A stretch of 64,000 nucleotides of DNA from Mycobacterium sp. Aquia_213 (GTDB lineage: Bacteria; Actinomycetota; Actinomycetes; Mycobacteriales; Mycobacteriaceae). Shown piece after piece: positions 36,657 through 44,859 of the stretch (positions within the stretch are counted from its first letter, which is position 1; every line of letters begins with the position of its first letter). The stretch is taken from positions 1,116,001-1,180,000 of the forward strand of contig NZ_CP113116.1 in NCBI RefSeq assembly GCF_026625985.1, read 5' to 3'. The notes below the pieces were generated by a model. It made no database searches. It was not told the origin of the DNA and was given only the letters and a program-made list of their open reading frames with translations. The translations under genes and the position numbers were made by a program.

Positions 36657-36723
36657 TTCGCCGAGATTGCAATCAGGGTCGCGGTCGGACGGAAATCACA
36701 GCCATAGCGGCAATCTCGACGCA
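36657..36723. repeat. Hairpin repeat, copy 2
   Basis: The second copy has CGAGATTGC at 36662-36670 and GCAATCTCG at 36710-36718; the stem is 9 bp because the sequence next to it has diverged from copy 1. The internal part (GTCGG-CGGAAATCACAGCC) is recognisably the same and in the same orientation. It lies between the DUF559 gene start and the pmt stop. Confidence 0.82.
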
Positions 36724-36727
36724 AAAG

Positions 36728-38284
36728 CTAGCGCCAGCTGGGCAGCCAGATCTCCATGTCCCAGGTCTGCTGCGAGATGGGCAGACCGGTGAGCACCGGG
36801 AACAGCCAGGCGAAGTTGGTCACCACCAGGGCGACGTAGCTGGACACCACGATGAGTCCCAGCGTCCGGCGTTCTGAGGTCTGGTTCGGGCGATAGAGAA
36901 TGTCGCCGCAGATCAGCGCGATGGCCATCACTAAGAACGGCGCCATGGTCGCCGCGTAGAAGAAGTACATCTGCCGGTCGATGTCGGCGAACCACGGCAG
37001 CCATCCGGCGCAGTAGCCGACGAGTACGACGGCGTAGCGCCAGTCGCGCCGGATGGCCGATCGCCACAAGGCGTACAACAGCACCGGCACCCCTAGCCAC
37101 CACATCGCGGGCGTGCCGACCAGCATCTCCGCCTTGACGCACGACTGGGCCCCGCAGCCGGTGACGTTCTGCTGATCGATCGCATAGAGCACCGGCCGCA
37201 ACGACATCGGCCAGCTCCACGGCTTGGATTCCCACGGGTGGTAGTTGCCCGCCGAATTGGTCAGGCCCGCATGGAATTCCAGCGCCTTCGCGCTGTAGTG
37301 CCACAGCGAGCGCAGCGCATCGGGGATGGGCAGCACCGATGAGGGACCGATCGTCTGGCCCACCTCGTGCCGGTCGATCGCGGTCTCCGACGCGAACCAC
37401 GGCGCATAGCTGGCCAGGTACACCGCGATCGGGATGATGCCGATCGCGTAGGCCGTGGGGACCAGGTCGCGCCGCAGCGTTCCCAGCCAGGGCCTGTTCA
37501 CCTGATACTGCCGCCGCGCGGCCACGTCGAACGCCAGCGACATCGCGCCGAAGAACACCACGAAGTAGAGGCCGGACCACTTTGTCCCGCAAGCCAATCC
37601 GAGCAGGACGCCGGCCAGAAACCGCCACCAGCGCACACCCAACCGCGGGCCCCACTCGGTTGCGGTGTTGCGGCCTTCGAGCAGCGCGACGTGCATTCGG
37701 CGGCGCACCTCGTCGCGGTCGACGATCAGCGCGCCGAATGCCGCGACCACGAAGAAAACGAGGATGCCGTCGAGCAGCGCGGTGCGGGAGGCGACGAAGC
37801 TGACGCCGTCGCAGATGCACAGCACCCCGGCGATCGCGCCCACCAGCGTGGAGCGGCTGATCCGGCGCACGATCCGCATCACCAGCGTCACCATCACCAC
37901 ACCAAGCAGCGCGCCGGTGAACCGCCAGCCCACCCCGTCGTAGCCGAAGATCGCCTCGCCGACCGCGATCAGCTGCTTGCCGACCGGTGGGTGCACCACC
38001 AGACCGAACCCGGGGTTGTCCTCCACGCCGTGGTTGTGCAGCGCCTGCCAGGCCTGCGGCGCGTAGTGCTTCTCGTCGAAGATGGGGGTGCCGGCGTCGG
38101 TCGGCGAGCCCAGGTTGACGAATCGGGTGATGGTCGCGAGCAGGGCGATGATGCCGGTGACCACCCAGCCGCGGATGGTGTCGACCGGCCCGAAATCCGC
38201 GACCGGAATCAACGGCCCCGGGCTGACGACGGGCACGACGCGCTCGTCCACCGTGACGGAGGCTTCGCTGGGCGGGGCAGACAT
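36728..38284 (-). CDS. pmt: Dolichyl-phosphate-mannose--protein mannosyltransferase Pmt
   Basis: A 518-residue multi-spanning membrane enzyme (GT39) that transfers mannose from polyprenyl-phospho-mannose to Ser/Thr of exported proteins, including lipoproteins such as those encoded nearby. The first extracytoplasmic loop has the catalytic pair in PIFDEKHYAPQAW; other family segments are NPGFGLVVHPPVGKQLIAVG and YHPWESKPW. It ends ISQQTWDMEIWLPSWR, like Rv1002c. Starts are ambiguous: ATG 38284 (used) or ATG 38311, the latter overlapping the divergent rsmI start. Confidence 0.93.
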   Translation of the reverse strand: MSAPPSEASVTVDERVVPVVSPGPLIPVADFGPVDTIRGWVVTGIIALLATITRFVNLGSPTDAGTPIFDEKHYAPQAWQALHNHGVEDNPGFGLVVHPPVGKQLIAVGEAIFGYDGVGWRFTGALLGVVMVTLVMRIVRRISRSTLVGAIAGVLCICDGVSFVASRTALLDGILVFFVVAAFGALIVDRDEVRRRMHVALLEGRNTATEWGPRLGVRWWRFLAGVLLGLACGTKWSGLYFVVFFGAMSLAFDVAARRQYQVNRPWLGTLRRDLVPTAYAIGIIPIAVYLASYAPWFASETAIDRHEVGQTIGPSSVLPIPDALRSLWHYSAKALEFHAGLTNSAGNYHPWESKPWSWPMSLRPVLYAIDQQNVTGCGAQSCVKAEMLVGTPAMWWLGVPVLLYALWRSAIRRDWRYAVVLVGYCAGWLPWFADIDRQMYFFYAATMAPFLVMAIALICGDILYRPNQTSERRTLGLIVVSSYVALVVTNFAWLFPVLTGLPISQQTWDMEIWLPSWR

Positions 38285-38309
38285 CGGTGTCGATCGTAGG
38301 CTGTCCGTC

Positions 38310-39149
38310 ATGTCCCACGGTCGCCTATTGCTCGGTGCGACCCCGCTGGGCCAGCCGTCGGATGCCTCGCCGCGGCTGATCAAGGCGCTGGGCGACGCCG
38401 ACGTGGTGGCGGCCGAGGACACCCGGCGGGTGCGAACGCTGGCCAAAGCCCTCGGCGTTGCCATCACCGGCCGGGTGGTCAGCATGTTCGATCAGGTCGA
38501 GGCCACGCGGGTGCCCGCGCTGGTCGACGAGATCAAAGCCGGTGCGACGGTGCTGGTGGTCAGCGACGCGGGAATGCCGCTGATCAGCGACCCCGGCTAC
38601 CGGATGGTCGTGGCGTGTGTCGAAGCCGGCGTCCCGGTGACCTGCTTGCCCGGGCCGTCCGCGGTGACGACCGCGCTGGCTGTTTCCGGTCTGCCGTCGG
38701 AGAAGTTCTGCTTCGAGGGATTCGCGCCGCGCAAGAGCGGGGCGCGCAAAACCTGGCTGGCCTCGCTGGCCGACGAGCGGCGCAGCTGCGTGTTCTTCGA
38801 GTCGCCGCGCCGGCTGGCGGCGTGTCTGGTCGATGCCGTGGAGCAGCTTGGCGGTGGCCGCCGGGCGGCGATCTGCCGGGAGCTGACCAAGGTGCACGAG
38901 GAAGTGGTGCGCGGGACGCTCGAGGAGTTGGCGGCCTGGGCGGCCGACGGCGTGCTGGGCGAGATCACGGTCGTGTTGGCCGGCGCGAGCCCGCCCGCCG
39001 ACGTGGCGTCTCTGCTGGCTCAGGTGAAAGGCCTGGTTGCCGACGGGGTTCGAGTGAAGGATGCCTGCAACGAGGTGGCCGCGGCCCATCCGGGCGTGCG
39101 CTCGCGCCAGCTGTACGACGAGGTGCTGGCGGCGCGGCGCGACGACTAG
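38310..39149 (+). CDS. rsmI: 16S rRNA (cytidine-1402-2'-O)-methyltransferase RsmI
   Basis: A 279-residue RsmI, which methylates the ribose of C1402 in the ribosomal decoding centre. The start MSHGRLLLGATPLGQPSD, the AEDTRR motif, ISDPGYRM and GPSAVTTALAVSGLP are typical of the tetrapyrrole-methylase fold. Its ATG shares bases with a possible upstream ATG of the divergent pmt gene. The stop codon TAG at 39147-39149 is inside the 6-bp target duplication of the IS481 element that follows. Confidence 0.95.
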   Translation: MSHGRLLLGATPLGQPSDASPRLIKALGDADVVAAEDTRRVRTLAKALGVAITGRVVSMFDQVEATRVPALVDEIKAGATVLVVSDAGMPLISDPGYRMVVACVEAGVPVTCLPGPSAVTTALAVSGLPSEKFCFEGFAPRKSGARKTWLASLADERRSCVFFESPRRLAACLVDAVEQLGGGRRAAICRELTKVHEEVVRGTLEELAAWAADGVLGEITVVLAGASPPADVASLLAQVKGLVADGVRVKDACNEVAAAHPGVRSRQLYDEVLAARRDD

Positions 39150-39150
39150 C

Positions 39151-40233
39151 TGTACTGACCACGGACGTTGGTGACGGCGTGGCGTGGTGACATGACGAAG
39201 ACCTCCGGGTGAAGTGCGAGCTGTCTAAGGAACGCACTGCTCACCTCGGAGGTCTTCGTGTCCCACCGTAATGCCCCTTTGTCAGAAACCGGTCGGCTGC
39301 GGCTGGCTCGTTGCGTCGTTGAGAACGGTTGGCCGTTGCGGCGGGCAGCCGAACGGTTCCAGGTATCGGCCACCACTGCAGCCCGGTGGGCTAGCCGCTA
39401 CCGGGAATTGGGCGAGGCCGGGATGGCCGATCGCAGTTCACGACCCCACCGCAGTCCGCATCGGACGCCGCCACGCACCGAGCGGCGGATCATCAAGGTC
39501 CGCGTGATCCGCCGGTGGGGACCGGCTCGGATCGCTTACCTGCTGGGCCTGAACGTTTCGACGGTGCATCGGGTTTTGACCCGCTACGGGCTGGCCAAAC
39601 TGTGCTGGCTGGACCGAGCTACCGGCCGGGTCATCAGACGCTACGAACATCGACGGCCCGGTGACCTCGTGCACCTTGATGTCAAGAAACTGGGCAAGAT
39701 CCCTGATGGCGGTGGCTGGCGCATCCACGGGCGCAGCATCGGCAAACGAAACTCCCTGGCCCACACACCCATTCGTCGCAACAATCACCCCGTGATCGGC
39801 TATCACTACCTGCACACCGCTCTCGACGACCACTCCCGCCTGGCCTACACCGAATTGCTAGCCAATGAACGCAAAGAGACCGCGGCGGCCTTTTGGCTAC
39901 GCGCCCAGGCCTGGTTCGCTGAAGCCGGCATTACCGTGAGCGCTGTTTTGACGGACCGCGGTGGGTGTTACCGCTCAACACCTTTTGCCCACGCCCTAGG
40001 ACCAGTGACCCACAAATGGACTCGCCCCTACCGGCCACAGACGAACGGAAAAGTGGAGAGATACCACCGCACCCTGGCCGACGAATGGGCCTACGCCCGC
40101 CCCTACCGCACCGACACTGAACGCTGCGCCGCCTTCACCGACTGGCTCCACAACTACAATCACCACCGCGGCCACACCGCACTCGGCGGCCAACCACCCG
40201 CTAGCCGCGTACCTAACCTCTCAGGGCAGTACA
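39151..40233 (+). mobile_element. IS481-family insertion sequence, 1083 bp, with 6-bp target duplication
   Basis: The terminal inverted repeats are TGTACTGACC (39151) and, at the right end, GGGCAGTACA (complement TGTACTGCCC). The flanks carry ACTAGC at 39145-39150 and 40234-40239, a 6-bp direct repeat expected from insertion. The element encodes a complete transposase and looks intact and recent. It entered between the convergent rsmI and pabB genes. Confidence 0.92.
39195..39259 (+). promoter_or_regulatory. Stem-loop hiding the transposase ribosome-binding site
   Basis: ACGAAGACCTCCGGGTGA (39195-39212) pairs with 39241-39259, whose sequence includes CGGAGG (39247-39252, the ribosome-binding site) and the start of the GTG at 39258. 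An inner stem AGTGCG/CGCACT (39213-39218 with 39233-39238) extends it. A transcript reading in from rsmI would fold this and block translation, a known way to limit transposition. Confidence 0.75.
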
Positions 40234-40238
40234 ACTAG
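39258..40238 (+). CDS. IS481-family transposase
   Basis: A 326-residue DDE transposase with an N-terminal helix-turn-helix (RRAAERFQVSATTAARWASR) and catalytic residues in LVHLDVKKLG (first Asp), LTDRGGCYRS (second Asp) and NGKVERYHRTLADEWAY (Glu). Start is GTG at 39258 with GGAGG 5 bp upstream. The last sense codon spans the end of the element and the TAG stop (40236-40238) comes from the target duplication, so the element relies on target DNA for its stop here. Confidence 0.94.
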   Translation: MSHRNAPLSETGRLRLARCVVENGWPLRRAAERFQVSATTAARWASRYRELGEAGMADRSSRPHRSPHRTPPRTERRIIKVRVIRRWGPARIAYLLGLNVSTVHRVLTRYGLAKLCWLDRATGRVIRRYEHRRPGDLVHLDVKKLGKIPDGGGWRIHGRSIGKRNSLAHTPIRRNNHPVIGYHYLHTALDDHSRLAYTELLANERKETAAAFWLRAQAWFAEAGITVSAVLTDRGGCYRSTPFAHALGPVTHKWTRPYRPQTNGKVERYHRTLADEWAYARPYRTDTERCAAFTDWLHNYNHHRGHTALGGQPPASRVPNLSGQYN

Positions 40239-41485
40239 CCGACCGACGCCGCGGGTGTCGTGCACGGCACCCCGACGACGGGGGCGGCTTTGTGCAGGCA
40301 TTCCTCCCATTCGGCGTCGGGGTTCGAATCGGCGGTGATCCCGCCGCCGACGCCCAGCACCGCGGCGCCGGCGGCGTCGAACTCCACGGTGCGGATCGCG
40401 ACGTTGAGCTCGCATCCGGCGATCGGTGACGCCAAACCGACTGTGCCGCAATATATTCCGCGATGAGGCGATTCCCACTGCGAAATCAATTGGCGGGCAC
40501 GGTGTTTGGGGGTGCCGGTGACCGAGGCGGGCGGGAAGGCGGCGTCCAGCAGTGCTGACATGGGCAGCTCGACGGGCACCTGCGCCGACACCGTCGACAC
40601 CAGATGCCACACCCCGGGCGCGCGGCGCACGACCAGCAGCTCGGGCACTTTGACCGTGCCGGTGACCGCCACTCGACCGAGGTCATTGCGCACCAGGTCG
40701 ACGATCATGATGTTCTCGGCCACCTCTTTGGGCGAGGCGCGCAGCGCCGACGGCCAGGCGTCCAGCGGCAGGGTCCCCTTGATCGGGCTCGACATCACGA
40801 CCGCGCCGTGGCGGCGCAGGAACAGTTCGGGCGACAGCGACGCGACCGCACCGAAGGGGCCGGCGACATAGGCCGCGCGCGCCGGCGACGTGCGCGCGAT
40901 GCCGTCGACGAAGAAGTCCAGCGAGGACCCGGTGACCGTCCCGGTGAACCGGGTACACACGCACGCCTGGTAGACCTCGCCGGCGCGAATCGCCTCCAGG
41001 CAGGCCAGCACCGCGCCGCGGTGCGCCGCGCGGTCGGCGACGTCCCACTCGATCCGGCACTCGCGCGCCGGCCCCGGCGTCGCGGCCAGCGCGGCGGTCA
41101 GCCACCCGGGCATCGGTGCCCCGGACAGGCTCTCGTACCACCACTGTCCGTCCCGGTCGCGGCGCAGCACGCAGTCGGTCCAGCCGCCGGCGGCCTCGGG
41201 GATGCGATGCGGGCGCCCGTCGGCGCCGGCGTCCGGATACGACAGGTAACCGACCCAGCCGCCACCGACTACGGACTGCTCGGTCTGCGAGCCCAGCGCG
41301 ACAGCGAACGCGTCGGCCGGATCCACCGGACGCACCGCCAGGCTCGGCGCGATGACCGCCAGCGCGCCGAACCACTCGCCGGTCAGCGCCGCCGGCGGTG
41401 GCAACCCGAGCCGGCGGGCGGCATCACCGATCGCGCGCAGCACACCGGGTGCCTCGCCGAGGTTGCCGAGCCGGTCAATTCGCAC
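40235..41485 (-). CDS. pabB: Aminodeoxychorismate synthase component I PabB
   Basis: A 416-residue chorismate-binding enzyme that makes 4-amino-4-deoxychorismate for folate synthesis. Family motifs are PIKGTLPLD, ENIMIVDLVRNDLGRV, FPPASVTGTPKHRA and GIYCGTVGLASP near the C-terminus. Start is GTG at 41485 (VRIDRLGNLG); the longer open frame upstream is non-coding. Its stop codon (CTA on the plus strand, 40235-40237) lies in the right target duplication of the IS, so the gene is intact. Confidence 0.93.
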   Translation of the reverse strand: MRIDRLGNLGEAPGVLRAIGDAARRLGLPPPAALTGEWFGALAVIAPSLAVRPVDPADAFAVALGSQTEQSVVGGGWVGYLSYPDAGADGRPHRIPEAAGGWTDCVLRRDRDGQWWYESLSGAPMPGWLTAALAATPGPARECRIEWDVADRAAHRGAVLACLEAIRAGEVYQACVCTRFTGTVTGSSLDFFVDGIARTSPARAAYVAGPFGAVASLSPELFLRRHGAVVMSSPIKGTLPLDAWPSALRASPKEVAENIMIVDLVRNDLGRVAVTGTVKVPELLVVRRAPGVWHLVSTVSAQVPVELPMSALLDAAFPPASVTGTPKHRARQLISQWESPHRGIYCGTVGLASPIAGCELNVAIRTVEFDAAGAAVLGVGGGITADSNPDAEWEECLHKAAPVVGVPCTTPAASVG

Positions 41486-41535
41486 TGCCCTAGCTTGACA
41501 GAAGGGTGAATATTCGCACCCCAGACCTCCGGAGC

Positions 41536-42432
41536 TCAGCCGCGGCTGATGTCGCGCGCGGTCGCGAGGGCCGCCAGCTTGTCGGGGTTTCGCATCACGT
41601 AGAAGTTGGTGATCAAGGCGTCGGCGATCTCGAGTGTGACCACCATCGCGAGCTCGTCGTCGAGGTAGAACAACACCGCCGGGGCACTGTTGCAGGTCAC
41701 CAGCTCGACGCGCATTCCGGTGCCGGCCTTGCGCACCAGCCCGGTGATGGCCCGGGCCACCTTGTCCGCGCCCACCACCGGCCGCCGGGCCGCGGACACC
41801 TTGCCGCCACTGTCGGCCATCCAGGTCGCATCCGGCGCGAGCATCGCCATCAGCGCCTCCACGTCGCCGCTGGCCGCGGTGGCCAGGAACTGGGCGGTGA
41901 TCGCGGCGTTGCGCTCCGGGTCGACGTGGTCGAAGCGCTTGCGGCGCGCCCGGACGTGTTCGCGGGCCCGGTGGGCGACCTGGCGGACCGTCGGCGCCGG
42001 CTTGCCCACCGCGTCGGCGATCTCGCCGTAGTCGAAACCGAACACCTCGCGCAGCACGAACACCGCGCGCTCGTCGGGGCTCAGCGTCTCCAACAGCACC
42101 AGCATGGCCATCGAAACCGATTCCGCCAGAACGACATCGGTTGACGGATCCTGGTCGTCGAGCAGCAGCGGTTCGGGCAGCCACGGCCCCACGTACTCTT
42201 CGCGGCGACGGGCGCCGGCCCGCAACGCGTTGAGCGCCTGGCGGGTCACCAGCTGGGCCAGATACGACTTGGTGTCGTGCACCGTCGACAGGTCGACGTC
42301 CGCCCACCGCAGATAGCTGTCCTGCAATACGTCGTCGGACTCGGTGGCCGAGCCGAGAATTTCGTAGGCAATGGTGAACAGCAACGGGCGCAGCAGCGTG
42401 AACCGTTCCGCGTGCTCGCCGGTCGCGATCAT
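41536..42432 (-). CDS. ECF41-type RNA polymerase sigma factor with fused SnoaL-like domain (SigJ group)
   Basis: A 298-residue sigma factor: region 2 (ESDDVLQDSYLRWAD) about 8-75, region 4 (VFVLREVFGFDYGEIADAVG) about 115-175, then a C-terminal SnoaL-like domain about 180-298 with the ECF41 signatures DSGGKVSAARRPVVG and NPDKLAALA. In ECF41 factors this domain replaces an anti-sigma factor and controls activity. The ATG at 42432 overlaps the upstream oxidoreductase stop (ATGA). Coupling to an oxidoreductase is the hallmark arrangement of ECF41. Confidence 0.9.
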   Translation of the reverse strand: MIATGEHAERFTLLRPLLFTIAYEILGSATESDDVLQDSYLRWADVDLSTVHDTKSYLAQLVTRQALNALRAGARRREEYVGPWLPEPLLLDDQDPSTDVVLAESVSMAMLVLLETLSPDERAVFVLREVFGFDYGEIADAVGKPAPTVRQVAHRAREHVRARRKRFDHVDPERNAAITAQFLATAASGDVEALMAMLAPDATWMADSGGKVSAARRPVVGADKVARAITGLVRKAGTGMRVELVTCNSAPAVLFYLDDELAMVVTLEIADALITNFYVMRNPDKLAALATARDISRG

Positions 42433-43598
42433 TTGATCGCGACCTGCTCGTCGGCGGATTCGGTCGGCCGGCTGCCGCCCTTGAGCCAAAAGTACGAGCC
42501 CGGTTTGGCGGCCTCGCGCCGGATGGCCCACAGCGTGCCCCGGCAGATCCTTTCCTTGATCGCTGCGGTGGTTCGCCCGCCGAGGGACATGTTCACCGGG
42601 GTGTCGTCGGTGCGCGCGAACTGCAGGGTGCCGCGGGTGCGGCCGATGCTGATGCACTGGCCGACGAACGCCTGGTTGAGCGCCGCGGGGGTGTCCCCGG
42701 CAATGCGGGCGAGCACGGTTTCGGCGGCCTGGGCGCCCAACGGCTCGGCGGCCTGGCAGCTCATCCGCAACGGCTGACCCGACGGCGCGGCGGCGTCACC
42801 GGCGGCGACGATGCGATCGTCGTCGACGCTGGTCAGCGTCTCGTCGGTGAGCAGCCGGCCCCGCTCGTCGGTGCGCAACCCGCTGCGGGCGGCCAGATCC
42901 GGCACGGCGAACCCGGCCGTCCACACGGTCGCCCCGCTGGGCAGCACCGCGCCGTCGCTGAGCACCACGCTGTCCCAGCGGACCTCGCTGGCGGCGACGG
43001 ATTCCAGGACGGTGACCTCGAGCTGGCGCAGCTGCTTGGCCACCGACCGCCGGCCCCGCTTGCTCAGCGACGTCCCGAGCGTGCCACCGCACACCAGGGT
43101 CACCGGGCGGCCCTGCTCGGCCAGCTCGGAGGCCGTTTCGATGCCGGTCAATCCACCGCCGACCACGGTGACGGGCGCGGCCATCGGCAGGTCGGCGAGC
43201 GCGTAGCGCAGCCGCTGCGCGCTTTCCAGGTCGGAGATCGAATGGGCGAACTCGGCGGCACCGGGCGTCGCGGGCACCGCGCCTGTGCTGCCGACGGCGT
43301 AGATCAGGTAGTCGTAGTCCAGCGCGGTGCCGGAGGTCAGCACCAGGCGCTGGGCAGCGGCGTCGATCCGCTCGACGGCGTCGACGACCAGCTGGATTCC
43401 GTCGCCCAGCAGCGATCCGTAGTCGGCGGTCGCGGCGCCGGTGTCGGCGACCAACTGGTGCAAGCGGATTCGCTCGACGAAGACCGGACGGGGATTCACC
43501 AGCGTGATCTCGAGGTCCGGTCGCTGCCGCAGGCGATTGGCCGCCAGGGTGCCGGCGTATCCGCCGCCGATGACCACGACGTGAGTGTTCTTAGTCAT
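42429..43598 (-). CDS. FAD-dependent pyridine-nucleotide oxidoreductase (NDH-2-like), ECF41 partner
   Basis: A 389-residue flavoprotein with FAD motif VVVIGGGYAGTLAANRL at the N-terminus, NAD(P) motif VTVVGGGLTGIETASELAE near 150 and a second FAD motif RIVAAGDAAAP near 285. It resembles type II NADH dehydrogenases without their membrane tail. It precedes and overlaps the ECF41 sigma gene, and a matching promoter lies 37 bp upstream, so it is the probable target and output of that sigma factor. Confidence 0.88.
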   Translation of the reverse strand: MTKNTHVVVIGGGYAGTLAANRLRQRPDLEITLVNPRPVFVERIRLHQLVADTGAATADYGSLLGDGIQLVVDAVERIDAAAQRLVLTSGTALDYDYLIYAVGSTGAVPATPGAAEFAHSISDLESAQRLRYALADLPMAAPVTVVGGGLTGIETASELAEQGRPVTLVCGGTLGTSLSKRGRRSVAKQLRQLEVTVLESVAASEVRWDSVVLSDGAVLPSGATVWTAGFAVPDLAARSGLRTDERGRLLTDETLTSVDDDRIVAAGDAAAPSGQPLRMSCQAAEPLGAQAAETVLARIAGDTPAALNQAFVGQCISIGRTRGTLQFARTDDTPVNMSLGGRTTAAIKERICRGTLWAIRREAAKPGSYFWLKGGSRPTESADEQVAIK

Positions 43599-43634
43599 TG
43601 CTGTCTCCTACTCTCTTGGGACTTGTGCCCTTGA

Positions 43635-43661
43635 GACACCGCAGGACGGCCAGGCGTGACA
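43635..43661 (-). promoter_or_regulatory. ECF41-type promoter upstream of the oxidoreductase-sigma operon
   Basis: On the minus strand TGTCACG (43655-43661) and TGTC (43635-43638) are separated by exactly 16 bp. The ECF41 consensus, as I recall it, is TGTCACA, 16 bp, CGTC. The -10 part lies 37 bp from the start codon at 43598. It would make the operon autoregulatory. Confidence 0.65.
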
Positions 43662-43719
43662 GTTCGGCCCGTAATTGTGAGCTGCATCACCGGATGGGCC
43701 AATCGGGCGGAGCTGCCGC

Positions 43720-44514
43720 TCACACCCCGTTGGGCAGGAACACGAAGTTATTGACGTAGCCGCCGTCGGCTACCCAGCCGTCCTCGCCGCTGCTGATGCT
43801 GGCCGGGTTCTGATGGTGGGTGGGGTTGAATTCTTCGATCGGCCGCCGACTCCCGTCGAGATCGAAGTAGCCCGCGTAGCCGAGCCCGGCCAGCAGCTTG
43901 GTGATGTCGGCAACGGCATTGGGGTGATGACGTTCTTCGGCTTCCACCACCAGCGCCGGCTGGTTGCGCACGAGTGTGTCTGTGGCGCCGAGCAACACCG
44001 CCAGTTCGTGGCCCTCCACGTCGATCTTGATCAGGCCGACGCCGTCCAGGTGCAGATCGTCGAGGCGCTTGACCGGCACGTCGATGCTCTGGACGGCGCC
44101 GCCGTCCACGTCGCCCAGTACGTTGTCGGTGTCGATCGTGCTGCGCCCCGGCTCCGACTCGACCACTCGCATGGTCGTCACGCCAGGCTTGTCCGACAGC
44201 GCCACCGCTTCCACCTTGACCGGAACGCCGACCGCGTCGAACATCGACGTCAGATCGCGGGCCTGGGCGGGCCGTGGTTCGAACGAGATCACCGATCGCG
44301 ACGTCGCGAGCATCCCGATCGTGAATTCGCCTACATCGGCCCCGATGTCCAAAGAGATGCGGTTGGGGTCACACAGCGACGCGACCAACCGCACGTCCGC
44401 GCGGGTTTCTCCCAGCTGTTGCAGAATGCGGTATTTCCGGCGCCAGAACAGGCGTGGTGCGACAGCCTTTACCGTCGGGGCGAGCCATTGTCTGGCCGAA
44501 CGTGCGACGGGCAT
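43720..44514 (-). CDS. FkbM-family methyltransferase
   Basis: A 264-residue methyltransferase with the FkbM features SLDIGADVGEFTIGML (SAM site), VISFEPRPAQ and LIKIDVEGHELAVLLGA. FkbM enzymes O-methylate sugars and polyketide parts and are common in polysaccharide clusters. It starts the glycan region and faces the GGDEF-EAL gene. A role in methylating a sugar of the exopolysaccharide is inferred from position. Confidence 0.87.
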   Translation of the reverse strand: MPVARSARQWLAPTVKAVAPRLFWRRKYRILQQLGETRADVRLVASLCDPNRISLDIGADVGEFTIGMLATSRSVISFEPRPAQARDLTSMFDAVGVPVKVEAVALSDKPGVTTMRVVESEPGRSTIDTDNVLGDVDGGAVQSIDVPVKRLDDLHLDGVGLIKIDVEGHELAVLLGATDTLVRNQPALVVEAEERHHPNAVADITKLLAGLGYAGYFDLDGSRRPIEEFNPTHHQNPASISSGEDGWVADGGYVNNFVFLPNGV

Positions 44515-44859
44515 CTTCGGTGCCTCCAGCGGTGTGTTTCCCGGGGATCGCTAGCTCGGCAGAGCCGGATGCAGCTGGTCGCGAGCGGTGCGTTTCAAGA
44601 GTCACAGCGTAGTTGACGCCGCTGCGCGCGAACGTTTGCGGGACTCTCGTCCGGAGCGCGTTGAGGATGGCGTTGAGATCCCGCCTGGTCCGAGTGCTGC
44701 GTGTTAAGCTGCGCTAACGCCAATTCGTGGCCTGCCACCGGCCGAGATTTCAGCCAGACAAGCCGCGGATTATGGAGTTCGCCAGTGCGCATTTGGCGTG
44801 CATTGAAAGAGGCAAGCCTGAAGACGACCGCCTGCTTGGGCTAGGCGCCCAGCTGGGAC
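44515..44859. promoter_or_regulatory. Divergent control region of the FkbM and GGDEF-EAL genes
   Basis: These 345 bp hold no supported gene. A small inverted repeat GTTAAGC ... GCTAAC lies at 44703-44718, near the only AT-richer spot. The 40 bp before the ATG at 44860 have no strong ribosome-binding site. Promoters for both divergent genes must lie here, but I cannot define them. Confidence 0.35.

Noticed and set aside
36696..38318. 540-codon ORF in another frame of the pmt region
   Set aside because: The overlapping frame encodes Pmt with all family motifs; this one is arginine/glycine-rich and low in hydrophobic order.
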